Below are positions 1 to 9,290 of a stretch of 64,000 nt of DNA, piece after piece (the first letter of the stretch is position 1; each line of letters starts with the position of its first letter). The DNA is from Oricola cellulosilytica. GTDB lineage: Bacteria > Pseudomonadota > Alphaproteobacteria > Rhizobiales > Rhizobiaceae. Below the pieces are notes generated by a model, which made no database searches, was not told where the DNA came from, and saw only the letters and a list, made by a program, of their open reading frames with translations. Where the stretch lies: contig NZ_JAINFK010000004.1 in the NCBI RefSeq assembly GCF_019966575.1, forward strand, positions 263,681 to 327,680, read 5' to 3'. The position numbers and the translations under genes are program-made.

Positions 1-785
1 TCGAAAGCGATCAGGCCGCCGAACCGCAGCTTAACGTTTGCAACACGATGCTTGAGCGCAAGCCGGTGGCGATGATCACTGCTGCCATCAACTCCACCAA
101 CCTGCTCCCCTGCCTCAAGAAGGCGCAGGACGCCGGCATCAAGGTCGTTGACCTCGACGGCAACCTCGATCCCGCCATTCTTGACAAGGAAGGCATCAAG
201 ATCACCTTCCGCATCGGTTCTGACAACGTCGCTGCCGGCGCGCAGGGCGCTGAATATCTCGTCTCGAAAATCGGCGCAGATGCCGAGGGCCCCGTGCTGG
301 TTATCGAAGGTCTGTCCGGCAATATCACCGGCGAAAAGCGTGCTCGAGGCTTTGCCGACAAGCTCAAGGAACTGGCTCCGGGTTTGGAAATCGTCGCCTC
401 CCTGCCCGGTGATTGGGACCGCGGCAAGGCGGCGACGATCACCAACGACATCCTCACGCGCAACCCGGATCTTGTGGCCATCTTCGCAGCCAACGACGGC
501 ATGGCGCTTGGTGCGGTCGAATCCGTCTACGCTGCGGGCAAGGGCGACCAGGTAACGGTCATCGGGGTCGACGGCAATTCGGACGCGGTCAAGTCGATCA
601 AGGAAGGGCGTCTGAATGCCTCCGTGGCGCAGCTTCCCTACCTCGTGGGCAAACAGGCCGTCGAAAATGTCAAGAAAGCGATCGACGGTGAATCAGTCCC
701 GACCGACGTCGCCGTTCCAACGCTCGTCCTGACGAAGGAAGTGCTCGAAGCCGGTACGGAACCGATGCTGGAATTCGTGAAGTAG
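1..785 (+). CDS. Sugar ABC transporter substrate-binding protein (5' partial)
   Basis: Periplasmic binding protein of the ribose/fructose type (RbsB/FrcB-like) that would capture a sugar for the importer encoded just downstream. The frame is open from the first bases, so the N-terminus and signal peptide lie outside the window; about 260 residues remain. Family-typical stretches are VAMITAAINS, FAANDGMALGAV and TVIGVDGNSDAV, which in RbsB-like proteins line the hinge and sugar site. A permease, an ATPase and a ketose epimerase follow on the same strand. The substrate cannot be read from sequence, but the epimerase suggests a ketose. Confidence 0.9.
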   Translation, partial: ESDQAAEPQLNVCNTMLERKPVAMITAAINSTNLLPCLKKAQDAGIKVVDLDGNLDPAILDKEGIKITFRIGSDNVAAGAQGAEYLVSKIGADAEGPVLVIEGLSGNITGEKRARGFADKLKELAPGLEIVASLPGDWDRGKAATITNDILTRNPDLVAIFAANDGMALGAVESVYAAGKGDQVTVIGVDGNSDAVKSIKEGRLNASVAQLPYLVGKQAVENVKKAIDGESVPTDVAVPTLVLTKEVLEAGTEPMLEFVK

Positions 786-869
786 GCCTGTCTCGCTTCC
801 CCGTCGCCCACGGCGCGTCGGGAGCGGAAAAAACTGGAGGAGCGTCCCGGCGCTCTTCCACACCGTCGC

Positions 870-897
870 TGCCGGCTACCGTCATTGCCGGCCGGCA
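870..897 (+). other. Hairpin between binding-protein and permease genes
   Basis: The inverted repeat TGCCGGC / GCCGGCA, with a 14-base loop, lies in the 163-base gap between the binding-protein stop and the permease start. No T-run follows, so it does not look like a full terminator. In sugar importers such hairpins often stabilise the upstream message, so that the binding protein is made in excess over the membrane parts. That role is inferred here. Confidence 0.4.
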
Positions 898-948
898 TTG
901 AACCTTGGCCGGATTTTACGGCCGCCAGTTTGAGACCAGGGATCGCGC

Positions 949-1938
949 ATGGCCACGACTGCAACTCCCGGGATTTGGAGCCGCGCTCAGCGCGCATCCA
1001 TTGACCGGCTCCACATCCGGCTTGAATCGTTCATTGTTCTTTTGGTGCTGGCTGCGGCCATGGCCGTGCTTTCGCCATTCTTCCTGTCGGTGAGCAATTT
1101 CCTCAACATCCTGCTCGCTACATCGACCATCGGCGTGCTGGCCATCGCGGCCACATTCGTCATCAGTTCGGGGGGCCTCGATCTTTCGCTTGGTTCGGTG
1201 ATGGGGCTGTCCGGGGTTGTCGGCGCCTATATCGCGGTCAATCTCGGTGCACCTTCCCCTTTCGGCGTTGGGGCCTGTATCCTCGCCGGCGCGATCGCCG
1301 GTTACATCAACGGCCAGATCGTTACTCGCGCCTTTGTTCCGGCCTTCATTGTAACCCTTGGGATGCTTGGCATCGCGCGGGGTCTGGCGCTGGTCATCTC
1401 GGGCGGACGGGTCATTTACGGCCTGCCGGAATACCTTCTCTTTCTGGGCCAGGGCCGCCCCTTCGGCATTCCCGTGCCCGTGATCATCTTCGTGATCACC
1501 GCCCTGGTCGCCCATTTCGTGCTTGCCTACACGCGCTTCGGCCGCCACACGCTAGCGCTTGGCGACAGCGAGGGCGCGGCCCGCGCGGCAGGCATACGCG
1601 TGGAGCGTCAGCGCCGCATCCTTTATACGATCTCAGGCGGACTGGCGGGCCTGGCCGGCATGATTTTCATGGCGCGGATCAATTCGGGTGATCCGACCGC
1701 GGGCCTCAATTACGAACTGACGGCCATCACGGCGGCAATCATCGGCGGCACCAATCTGTTCGGTGGTCGCGGCTCGATCCTCGGTACGATGATCGGGGCT
1801 CTGATCATGGGCGTGCTGCAGAACGGGCTCAACCTGCTCGCGGTGCAATCCTATTACCAGCAGATGGCGATCGGTGCGGTACTCATCCTCGCGGTCTTCA
1901 TCGACCAGTACCAGGTACGCAAGGAGACCCGTGCATGA
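949..1938 (+). CDS. Sugar ABC transporter permease (RbsC/FrcC type)
   Basis: Inner-membrane permease of a carbohydrate importer, 329 residues, the usual RbsC length. Many hydrophobic helices are visible, beginning around residue 25 (FIVLLVLAAAMAVLSPFF). The family signature ISSGGLDLSLGSVMGLSG is present, as is the late glycine-rich stretch IIGGTNLFGGRGSILGT. The ATG is the first in frame after the upstream stop, with only a weak ribosome site. The end overlaps the ATPase start by four bases (ATGA), which indicates coupled translation. It should pair with the upstream binding protein and the single-domain ATPase. Confidence 0.92.
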   Translation: MATTATPGIWSRAQRASIDRLHIRLESFIVLLVLAAAMAVLSPFFLSVSNFLNILLATSTIGVLAIAATFVISSGGLDLSLGSVMGLSGVVGAYIAVNLGAPSPFGVGACILAGAIAGYINGQIVTRAFVPAFIVTLGMLGIARGLALVISGGRVIYGLPEYLLFLGQGRPFGIPVPVIIFVITALVAHFVLAYTRFGRHTLALGDSEGAARAAGIRVERQRRILYTISGGLAGLAGMIFMARINSGDPTAGLNYELTAITAAIIGGTNLFGGRGSILGTMIGALIMGVLQNGLNLLAVQSYYQQMAIGAVLILAVFIDQYQVRKETRA

Positions 1939-2717
1939 CGCTTCTCCACCTTTCGGGAATCCGCAAGAGTTTTGGCGCTGTCGATGTTCTTCATGGCGTC
2001 GACCTTGATGTCGCGGCCGGCGAAGTCATCGGGCTTGTGGGCGACAACGGAGCCGGAAAGTCGACTCTGATGAAAACGATCACCGGCATCTATAGCGCCG
2101 ACGCCGGTGCCATAGAACTCGACGGCAGGAGCATCTTGCATCTCGACCCGGGCGAAAGACGCCGGATCGGCATCGAGATGATCTATCAGGATCTCTCATT
2201 GGCCAAGCAGCAGGACGTGGCCAGCAACATCTTTCTCGGCAGGGAGCCGGTAAAGAAGATGTTCGGCTTCATTCCGGGCATGGTCGACAAGGCGAGAATG
2301 GACCGCGAGGCCGCCGAAATGATCGAACGTCTCGGTGCTCACCTGCCCTCCATCAACCGGCCCGTCAGTTCGTTTTCCGGCGGGCAGCAGCAGACTGTCG
2401 CCATCGCCCGCGCTCTGACCTTCGATCCGAAGCTAGTGATCATGGACGAGCCGACCGCGGCGCTGGCGGTGCGCGAGGTGCAAAGTGTGCTCGACCTGAT
2501 CAGGAGGTTGAAGTCGGAGGGTATCGCTGTGATCCTGATTTCGCACCGTCTGAACGACGTGCTCGCCGTCACCGACCGCATCGTCGTTTTGCGCCATGGC
2601 CGCGCAGAGGCCGATCTCAGGACAGCCGATACCAACATGAACGAAGTCGTCGCGCGGATCGTCGGAGGCGGCGATACCGCTTCGGCTGCCGCGCATGAAC
2701 TCGGGGGGCACCGGTGA
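1935..2717 (+). CDS. Sugar ABC transporter ATP-binding protein, single domain
   Basis: ATPase that powers the importer. It has one nucleotide-binding domain (260 residues), like rhizobial FrcA and unlike RbsA, which carries two. Walker A GDNGAGKST lies at residues 36-44, followed by the signature SSFSGGQQQ, Walker B LVIMDEPTAAL and the H-loop ISHR. Its ATG overlaps the permease stop, and its own stop overlaps the GTG of the epimerase gene, so the last three genes of the set appear translationally coupled. As a single-domain protein it would have to act as a homodimer. Confidence 0.93.
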   Translation: MTLLHLSGIRKSFGAVDVLHGVDLDVAAGEVIGLVGDNGAGKSTLMKTITGIYSADAGAIELDGRSILHLDPGERRRIGIEMIYQDLSLAKQQDVASNIFLGREPVKKMFGFIPGMVDKARMDREAAEMIERLGAHLPSINRPVSSFSGGQQQTVAIARALTFDPKLVIMDEPTAALAVREVQSVLDLIRRLKSEGIAVILISHRLNDVLAVTDRIVVLRHGRAEADLRTADTNMNEVVARIVGGGDTASAAAHELGGHR

Positions 2718-3571
2718 ACACGTTGGGATTGCATACCTTCGCGATCGCCCCTGTCTGGGACGTTTCGCTTGTCGAGCCGCAGATGGGCCGCATCCTGGCG
2801 CACGGTGTCGGTCTCTTCGAAATTCCGCTCCTGCGGCCCGAGGAAATCGACATCGATGCGACCGTTGCCTTTTGCAGGAAGCACGACGTGGAAGTCGTCT
2901 GTTCCCTCGGTCTTCCCGGATCGCTCGACGTGATTGAACGTCCCGACGAGGCGATCGCATTCATGGAACCGGCGTTCCGCGTCTCGCAGGCTGTGGGGAG
3001 TCCATCACTAAGCGGCGTCACCTACGGCACGATCGGCCGCACTACCGGCGGACCTCCGACCCAACGCGAACTGGACGGCATCTGCGGCTTTCTCGAAAGC
3101 GCAGCGAAAGAAGCGGCGTCATACGGGTTGAAGCTCGGTATCGAGCCGTGCAACCGTTACGAAACGCATCTCATGAACCGCGGCAGCGATGCGGCAGGAA
3201 TCATCGAGCGCGTCGGCGCCGACAACATCTTCATCCATCTCGACACCTATCATATGAACATCGAGGAAGAGAGTTTCGCGGCAGGCTTCGCGGCGGCAGC
3301 GCCCTATCTTGGCTATGTTCATGTTTCGGAAGCCAACCGGGGCGTTCCCGGACGGGGGATGATCGATTGGGCTGCGGCGATGCAAGCGCTGGTCGACATC
3401 GGATATGGCGGTCCTCTGACGCTTGAAAGCATGAACCACGTTGACGAGGACATTGCCGGAGGTCTCGCGGTCTGGCGGCCTGTCGCCGACAATCCGGACG
3501 ATGTGATCGACGCGGGCCTGCCGTTCCTGCGCAAGGCAGCCGCCGATGCAGGGCTGCAACTGGGTAGATGA
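2714..3571 (+). CDS. Ketose 3-epimerase (D-tagatose 3-epimerase family)
   Basis: TIM-barrel sugar epimerase of 285 residues that would interconvert ketoses at C3, for example tagatose/sorbose or psicose/fructose. The four metal ligands of the family can be placed with the exact spacing of the Pseudomonas cichorii enzyme (33, 26 and 35 residues): E144 (IEPCNRYE), D177 (HLDTYHMN), H203 (VHVSEANRG) and E238 (LESMNH). The substrate residues E150 and R209 are also in place. The GTG start overlaps the ATPase stop by four bases. Its place at the end of an importer operon suggests it acts on the imported sugar. The exact substrate is unknown. Confidence 0.88.
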   Translation: MNTLGLHTFAIAPVWDVSLVEPQMGRILAHGVGLFEIPLLRPEEIDIDATVAFCRKHDVEVVCSLGLPGSLDVIERPDEAIAFMEPAFRVSQAVGSPSLSGVTYGTIGRTTGGPPTQRELDGICGFLESAAKEAASYGLKLGIEPCNRYETHLMNRGSDAAGIIERVGADNIFIHLDTYHMNIEEESFAAGFAAAAPYLGYVHVSEANRGVPGRGMIDWAAAMQALVDIGYGGPLTLESMNHVDEDIAGGLAVWRPVADNPDDVIDAGLPFLRKAAADAGLQLGR

Positions 3572-3576
3572 CCAAG

Positions 3577-3601
3577 CGGGCAGACATCCTTTTCCTGCCC
3601 G
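3577..3601. terminator. Hairpin between convergent genes
   Basis: CGGGCAG / CTGCCCG forms a 7-bp stem around an 11-base loop just after the epimerase stop, facing the end of ligD on the other strand. The place is right for a shared terminator, but neither side carries a clear T-run, so the call is weak. Confidence 0.4.
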
Positions 3602-3626
3602 TACTCGGCGCGACCCCTCGGGCCTT

Positions 3627-6104
3627 TCAGTTCCTTCCGGCGATCCTTTTTTCCAGGGCATCGATTGCGGCCTTGCCGATCGTCTGCGCCTCGACGCCGG
3701 CAAGAGGACATGCGCTTTCCAGCCGCTTTACTGCCTTCTTCATGTCGAACGTGTTGGCCGCCTTCAGGCGTGACAGTTCCTCCCAACTGACGGGAACGGC
3801 AACGGGCGCGCCCTTTCTGGCGCGCACGGAGTAAGGGGCGATCGCGGTGGAACCCCGGTCGTTTCGCAGCCAGTCGATGAAGATTTTCCCCTTGCGCTTC
3901 GCCTTCGACATCGTCGCCACGTAATGCTCGGGGTCCATATCGGCGAAATGGGCCGCGATCGTTCTGGCAAATGTCGTGACAGTTTCCCATCCGGCTGTGC
4001 GACGGAGCGGCACGATCACATGAACCCCCTTGCCGCCCGTGACCATCGGCGCGCTGGCAAGGCCGAGATCGTCGAGGAACTCGCGCAACTGAATGGCTGC
4101 CTTCTTGACGGACGAAAAACTGAGCCCCTCGTCCGGATCGAGATCGAATACGAGGCGGTCGGGCTTTTCCAGCACATCGGTGCGCGAACCCCAGATATGG
4201 AACTCGATGGTTCCCATCTGCGCCGCCGCAACGAATCCGCTCTGCCGCCGAACGACCATGTATGGTTCGGTCTTGCCTGAGCTTTCCTCGATGTCGATGC
4301 TTTCGATTTCCTTCGGAAACCCCTTGCCTGCGTGCTTCTGGAAGAAGCACTCGCCGTCTCGTCCGGCAGGGCATCTGAGCAACGAAAGTGGACGGTCGCC
4401 GGCGTAATCCAGCAGCCTTTCCGACGCCTTGGCGTAGTACTGGGCTAGATCGAGCTTGGTACATCCGGCATCCGGGAAGATCACCCGATCCGCATTGCTG
4501 ATGCGGATTCCCAGCACCTCGGATCGGCCCTCCTTGTCATCTTCGGGAACTTCGAGCTTCACCATCTGCATCTCCTTGTCTACCCGGACCCCCTGATGGA
4601 CGCCGTGCCGGACGGCGCCCTCCCCTGTCAGTTCCGCGTACTCGACCTCGACTACCAGTTCCGGCCGGACCCACCGTGCCGTTCTCGCGACCTCCCTTGG
4701 AACGGCGGCGAAGGGGGACGATTTCGCACTTCGATCTTTCATCAATCCGGAAATGCGGTCGAGATCCCGCTCCGAAAAGCCTGAGCCGACGCGTCCGCGA
4801 TAGACCAGATCCCCATCTTCGTATGAACCGATCAGGAGCGAGGCGAAGGGCCGGCCCCGGCGCGACGACGGCGTATATCCGCCGACCACGAACTCCTGGC
4901 GCCGCTTGACCTTGATCTTCAGCCAGTTGCGATTTCGCCCGCTGCGGTAGGTGCTGCCGGCGGCCTTGCTGATAATGCCCTCGCCGCCCGCTTCGGAAAT
5001 TGCGTTGAACACGGCCACGCCATTTCCGAGCACGTGCTGGGAAAAGCGAATCGCACGGGCGGGTGGCTGCCTCTCCAGCAACTTTTCGAGGCGTCGCTTG
5101 CGTTCGACCAGCGGCTCCCGCTTCAGTGAACGTCCATCGAGTTCCAGCAGATCGAAGGCCGCGAAGGCGACCGGTCGCCCTTCCTCGAGATCACGCTGGA
5201 GCGCCGAAAAGGCCGAGCCACCGCCGTTCGACCTGGAAATCACTTCTCCGTCTATCAGCGCGTTCTTGCAAGGCAACCCGGTGAACGCTTCGGGTAGGCC
5301 GGCATAGCGATCTGTCCAGTCCAGCCCGGTTCGTGTGTAGAGCCTCACCCCGTCTTTCCCAAGCGCGGCCAGACACCGGTAGCCGTCGAACTTGGTTTCG
5401 TGCAGCCAGTCGTCGCCTTCGGGGACTGTATCCATCAGCGTGGCGAGCTGGGGCTTTACGAAGGCCGGTGTCGGAAGGCTGAGCTGTTTGCCGGTCTGAC
5501 GGCTCCCGGTCTTGCGCGCAGCCCTACCCTCGGCGATTTCCTCCATCGTTCGCCCGCTTTCAATGCTCGTCGTGAACCGTTCAATGAGAATGTCCTCGCC
5601 GTCCTCTGCAAACCTGTCGCGCTCCTTGATCAGCAGCCAGTTCTCGCGCTTCTCCCTGCCCCGCATGCGAACCAGCGTCCACGCGCCGATCATTCGCTCG
5701 CCGTGTAGGACGAATTTCAGCTTTCCGGCCTTGAGCCCTTCCGTGATGTTTTCCGAAGGCTCCCACCACCCCCTGTCCCACAGCATGACGGTTCCGCCGC
5801 CATATTGCTTCTTGGGAATGGTACCTTCAAAGGTGGCGTAGTCGAGCGGATGGTCTTCGGTGCGTACGGCCAGTCTCTTCGCCGAGGGATCGGTACTCGG
5901 ACCTCGGGTCACTGCCCAACTCAGGAGAACGCCGGACCACTCGAGCCGAAAATCGTAATGCAATCTGCTTGCAGCATGTTTCTGAACTACGAATGTCCGG
6001 CGACGGGACGATCCGGAACGGCGTGAGCCGGCCGGCTCGGATGTCTTGTCGAAGTCGCGCTTTCGGCGGTACTCGGCAAGCTTTCCCTCCGCCCGGATTG
6101 TCAC
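3627..6104 (-). CDS. ligD: Multidomain ATP-dependent DNA ligase LigD
   Basis: End-processing ligase of bacterial non-homologous end joining, 825 residues with all three activities. The order is phosphoesterase (about 35-190, with KHAASRLHYDFRLE and EGTIPKKQYGGG), ATP-dependent ligase (about 215-520, adenylated lysine K238 in HETKFDGYRC), then a primase-type polymerase (about 535-820, with the metal motif DLDPDEG and the stretch VTGGKGVHVIVPL). This phosphoesterase-ligase-polymerase order is the common one in rhizobia, while mycobacteria place the polymerase first. The start is a GTG that overlaps the Ku stop by four bases, so Ku and LigD are co-translated. Together they rejoin double-strand breaks without a template. 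Confidence 0.96.
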   Translation of the reverse strand: MTIRAEGKLAEYRRKRDFDKTSEPAGSRRSGSSRRRTFVVQKHAASRLHYDFRLEWSGVLLSWAVTRGPSTDPSAKRLAVRTEDHPLDYATFEGTIPKKQYGGGTVMLWDRGWWEPSENITEGLKAGKLKFVLHGERMIGAWTLVRMRGREKRENWLLIKERDRFAEDGEDILIERFTTSIESGRTMEEIAEGRAARKTGSRQTGKQLSLPTPAFVKPQLATLMDTVPEGDDWLHETKFDGYRCLAALGKDGVRLYTRTGLDWTDRYAGLPEAFTGLPCKNALIDGEVISRSNGGGSAFSALQRDLEEGRPVAFAAFDLLELDGRSLKREPLVERKRRLEKLLERQPPARAIRFSQHVLGNGVAVFNAISEAGGEGIISKAAGSTYRSGRNRNWLKIKVKRRQEFVVGGYTPSSRRGRPFASLLIGSYEDGDLVYRGRVGSGFSERDLDRISGLMKDRSAKSSPFAAVPREVARTARWVRPELVVEVEYAELTGEGAVRHGVHQGVRVDKEMQMVKLEVPEDDKEGRSEVLGIRISNADRVIFPDAGCTKLDLAQYYAKASERLLDYAGDRPLSLLRCPAGRDGECFFQKHAGKGFPKEIESIDIEESSGKTEPYMVVRRQSGFVAAAQMGTIEFHIWGSRTDVLEKPDRLVFDLDPDEGLSFSSVKKAAIQLREFLDDLGLASAPMVTGGKGVHVIVPLRRTAGWETVTTFARTIAAHFADMDPEHYVATMSKAKRKGKIFIDWLRNDRGSTAIAPYSVRARKGAPVAVPVSWEELSRLKAANTFDMKKAVKRLESACPLAGVEAQTIGKAAIDALEKRIAGRN

Positions 6105-6961
6105 GCCGACTTCTTCCTTCGGGGTGCGGCGGCCTTGCCGCTCTTCGCAGTCTTTGCCTTTTTCGCGCCATCCGCCTTTTCGAGGCTCTGCTTCAGTGCC
6201 GCCATCAGGTCGACCACGTTGTCGCCGGCGGGTGCGCTGTTGTCCTCGTCCGTCTCGACCCGCTTGGACGATTTGTTGCTCGTCTTTTTCTTGATGAGCG
6301 CCCGTAACGCGTCAGAGTAGTTGTCCTTGTAGGCGCTTGCGTCGAAGGGGCCGGATTTGCGCTCGATCAGCGATGTGGCCACATCGAGCAGATCCTGATC
6401 GACAGCCGCATCCTCCACGCTGGAGAACAGAGGCTCCGCATCGCGAAGTTCGTCCTCGTAATGCAGCGTTTCCAGCAACAGCCCGTCGCCACAGGGCTTG
6501 ACCGCCGCGAGATATTCCTTGCCGCGAAGAGTAACCTGCCCGATCCCCACCATCTTCGTTTCCCGCAGCGCATCGCGCACGACGCGATAGGCATCCTCGG
6601 CAAGCTCGTCGCTCGGCGTCAGGTAATAGGGCTTGTCGAAATAGATTGGAGGTATTTCGCACGCATCGACGAACTGCACCAGTTCCAGTGTTTTCTTGGT
6701 TTCGAGCTTGATCTCGTCGACCTCGTCGGGATCGATGAGGAGATACTTGTCCTTCTCGTACTCGAAACCCTTCATGATCTCGTCGGCATCGACCGGCCCG
6801 ACGCCCTGCACGATCTTCTGATAGCGCACCGGCTTGCCGGTCGGTTCGTGGATTTGCCTGAAGCTGATCCGGGCTCCCGAACGCGTCGCGGAATACATTT
6901 CGACGGGGATCGACACCAGGGAAAGCCTTATCTGCCCTTTCCAGATCGGTCGTGCGGCCAT
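6101..6961 (-). CDS. ku: Ku protein for non-homologous end joining
   Basis: DNA-end-binding Ku homodimer subunit, 286 residues from the chosen start. The N-terminus MAARPIWKGQIRLSLVSIPV and the core stretches (YQKIVQG, KGFEYEKDKYLLI, FDKPYYLTP) are typical of bacterial Ku. The C-terminus is lysine- and alanine-rich (KKAKTAKSGKAAAPRRKKSA), a tail that in other bacteria adds DNA binding and LigD recruitment. An ATG four codons upstream is possible, but GGAG stands 8 bases before the chosen ATG. The gene ends inside the ligD start. It is the first gene of the pair and has its own upstream gap toward a divergent phosphatase gene. Confidence 0.96.
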   Translation of the reverse strand: MAARPIWKGQIRLSLVSIPVEMYSATRSGARISFRQIHEPTGKPVRYQKIVQGVGPVDADEIMKGFEYEKDKYLLIDPDEVDEIKLETKKTLELVQFVDACEIPPIYFDKPYYLTPSDELAEDAYRVVRDALRETKMVGIGQVTLRGKEYLAAVKPCGDGLLLETLHYEDELRDAEPLFSSVEDAAVDQDLLDVATSLIERKSGPFDASAYKDNYSDALRALIKKKTSNKSSKRVETDEDNSAPAGDNVVDLMAALKQSLEKADGAKKAKTAKSGKAAAPRRKKSA

Positions 6962-7160
6962 GTGGTACTCCATACGCTGGCGGGAACCTGTCCCGGTTGC
7001 TGGTCAACCGGAGAGGCCGCGATTCGTTCCCGGCAAGGAACCCGAGGTCTTCCGGCAGGGAAACGTTGTTTGCACCGCCGTGGGGCGATGATAGAGGCTG
7101 CCGGAAGACATTCGGGTCGAGCCGCCGCCGCGGGCAATTCAGCGCCAATCAAGGACAACC

Positions 7161-7955
7161 ATGCCAGACGCACAATCTCGCCTTTCCTTCGCCATCGATC
7201 TCGCGGAGCGCGCCGCGCAGGTCGCGCTCCGTCATTTCCGTTCGATCGACACGCTCACAATCGAGACCAAGGGACATCAGGATCTGGTGTCGAATGCGGA
7301 TCGCGATGTCGAGACGTTCATCCGCGAGGAGATCGCAGCCGCCTGGCCGGAAGACGGCATCGTCGGTGAGGAACATGCGCCGGTCGAAAGCGGGAACGGC
7401 CATGTCTGGGTGATCGACCCGATCGACGGAACCGCGAATTTCGTTCGTGGTATTCCGTCCTGGTGCGTGGTCATTGCCTGCACCTTCGAGGGCCGCACCG
7501 AAGTCGGGGTCATCTGCGAACCCTCCTCGGGCGAAACGTTTTCGGCCGCGCGCGGCCATGGTGCGTTCGTGAATGGCAAGCAGATCAGGATTTCCGGCGC
7601 CACGAGCCTCTCGGAGGGGTCCGTCGGGACGGGCTATTCCAGCCGGATCGAAGCCGATGGGGTTTTGACCGCAATCCGCGAACTGATAGCGGGGGGCGGG
7701 ATGTTTTTCCGCAACGCCTCGGGAGCGCTGATGCTTGCCTACGTCGCGGCCGGACGGTTGATCGGATATCTGGAGGAGCACATGAATTCATGGGACTGCA
7801 TCGCTGCCCTCCTCATGATCGAGGAAGCCGGGGGAACGATCATGCAAACCGACCCCGCCACTGTCATCGACCACGGAACTATGGTCGTCGCCGGCGGTCC
7901 GGGGGTCTACGCTGAACTCGAAACGATTGCATTCCGGGCGTTCGCGAAGACCTGA
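7161..7955 (+). CDS. Inositol monophosphatase family protein
   Basis: Mg-dependent sugar/inositol phosphatase fold, 264 residues. Motif 1 GEEHAP and motif 2 WVIDPIDGTANF carry the metal-binding acidic residues, and the C-terminal WDCIAALLMIEEAGG is the third family motif. An AAGGA ribosome site precedes the ATG. Members of this family hydrolyse inositol phosphate, histidinol phosphate, 3'-phosphoadenosine phosphate or fructose bisphosphate, and the motifs alone do not separate these. The neighbours (Ku on one side, a peptidase on the other) do not help. It is divergent from ku-ligD. Confidence 0.88.
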   Translation: MPDAQSRLSFAIDLAERAAQVALRHFRSIDTLTIETKGHQDLVSNADRDVETFIREEIAAAWPEDGIVGEEHAPVESGNGHVWVIDPIDGTANFVRGIPSWCVVIACTFEGRTEVGVICEPSSGETFSAARGHGAFVNGKQIRISGATSLSEGSVGTGYSSRIEADGVLTAIRELIAGGGMFFRNASGALMLAYVAAGRLIGYLEEHMNSWDCIAALLMIEEAGGTIMQTDPATVIDHGTMVVAGGPGVYAELETIAFRAFAKT

Positions 7956-8051
7956 CCGGCTTCGTGCATCACCTCGCGAAGTTCTTGTCCAATTAGCGCG
8001 TTCGAATGAACAGCCCGGCCTCCCGCCACTGATATTGCCGAGCCTTGCTTC

Positions 8052-9023
8052 TTAAATCGGCTTTTGAAGCCATGTGTGGACGAAACCGAGCTTCTCGCGG
8101 ATCGGCGGCGTAACGACGAAGGGATAGATATCGCCCAGCCCCATCGAGCGATTGACATGATTGAGCGCGATACCGAGTTCCACCCCCGTGAAGATCAGCC
8201 TTTCCGGGTCCGTCTCCCGATAGGCGTCGTAGCCGGCTCCCGAGAGGCTCGGCGATGACAGCCCGGCCGCCGCGAAACTGTCGATGATGTCGGTTAGATG
8301 CAGCACGTGCGCGAAACTCTCCGCCCAGTCCTCGTGCGGATGGCTTGATGCATATTCGGTGACGTGACGCTCGTCCCACCCCGCGGGCGGGCCTTTGCTG
8401 TAGTGGGTCTCCAGCGCCTTGTCATAGTCGCCTCTCTCGTCGCCGAAGAGCGCCCGGAACGAGTCCGTGAAGCCCTGCTGCGGCGCGAACCGCTTGAAGA
8501 AAAAGAAATGCCCGAGTTCGTGGCGGAAATGGCCGATCATCGTTCGCAACTTTTCGCCCAGCGCTTGCCGCCGTTGCGCCCGTTGCGCCGGGTCAGCTTC
8601 CATCACGTTGATCGTGACCAGCCCGTCGTCATGTCCCATGATAACGGAAGCCGTCCCGCCCCGACCTTGCTCGGCGAGCATGTGAAACACCGGCTTCGGA
8701 CCGCTATCACCCCCGATAAACCATCCCCAACGGGCAAGATTGGCCAGCACCCATCGTTTCGCCGCTTCCGCTTCCGCCCACAATTCGCGATTTTCGCCGT
8801 GAAACGTATCCGGGATAACTTCGGTCATCGCGCAGGATAGGCACAGCGGCCCGTCATTCTCCGCCTGCCAGCTACAACCGATCGGATCCCGGTTGGCACA
8901 GTGTGGGCTCGACCGCTGAAACCTTGCCCGATGCGGATCGTAAACGACCGATGCGCCACAAATGCAGGACAGATTGTCGAAATGCAGTGGGCCACCGCAA
9001 TCGGGGCAAGCGAAAATGCGCAT
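8052..9023 (-). CDS. Putative zinc-binding metallopeptidase with N-terminal zinc ribbon
   Basis: Protein of 323 residues resembling the zincin-like family annotated as putative zinc-binding peptidase (Peptidase_Mx type). The N-terminal 75 residues hold paired cysteines (MRIFACPDCGG, SCICGAS, CANRDPIGC, CLSCAM) that look like zinc ribbons. The central segment has HFRHELGHFFF, a good HExxH zincin motif (HELGH), followed by HEDWAESFAHVLH, where a further histidine and glutamates could complete the site. GGAG sits 7 bases before the ATG and fixes this start over one 25 codons upstream. No signal peptide is seen, so it is probably cytosolic. Substrate unknown. Confidence 0.82.
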   Translation of the reverse strand: MRIFACPDCGGPLHFDNLSCICGASVVYDPHRARFQRSSPHCANRDPIGCSWQAENDGPLCLSCAMTEVIPDTFHGENRELWAEAEAAKRWVLANLARWGWFIGGDSGPKPVFHMLAEQGRGGTASVIMGHDDGLVTINVMEADPAQRAQRRQALGEKLRTMIGHFRHELGHFFFFKRFAPQQGFTDSFRALFGDERGDYDKALETHYSKGPPAGWDERHVTEYASSHPHEDWAESFAHVLHLTDIIDSFAAAGLSSPSLSGAGYDAYRETDPERLIFTGVELGIALNHVNRSMGLGDIYPFVVTPPIREKLGFVHTWLQKPI

Positions 9024-9290
9024 GGAAGTTCTCCGATGAGGGCGTCCGGCCGATGATCGCGGCGCAATGCGTCCAGCAAGCGAACCATCGGTTTTCACGC
9101 GTTAAGTAGATAACCGCGTGAAGTTGATCAGGTTCCTTCAACGCTCCCTCATTTCATCGCCTACCGGCCCGTGATCACGCCGGAGGCAATGGCGCGCTAA
9201 GTCGTTAGGAAGCAGACCCGGCGTACGTATCGCGTTGCGCCTTGCCCCGGCGGCATGCACACTGGCCGCCCGAGGCAAGGGAGAGACGCG

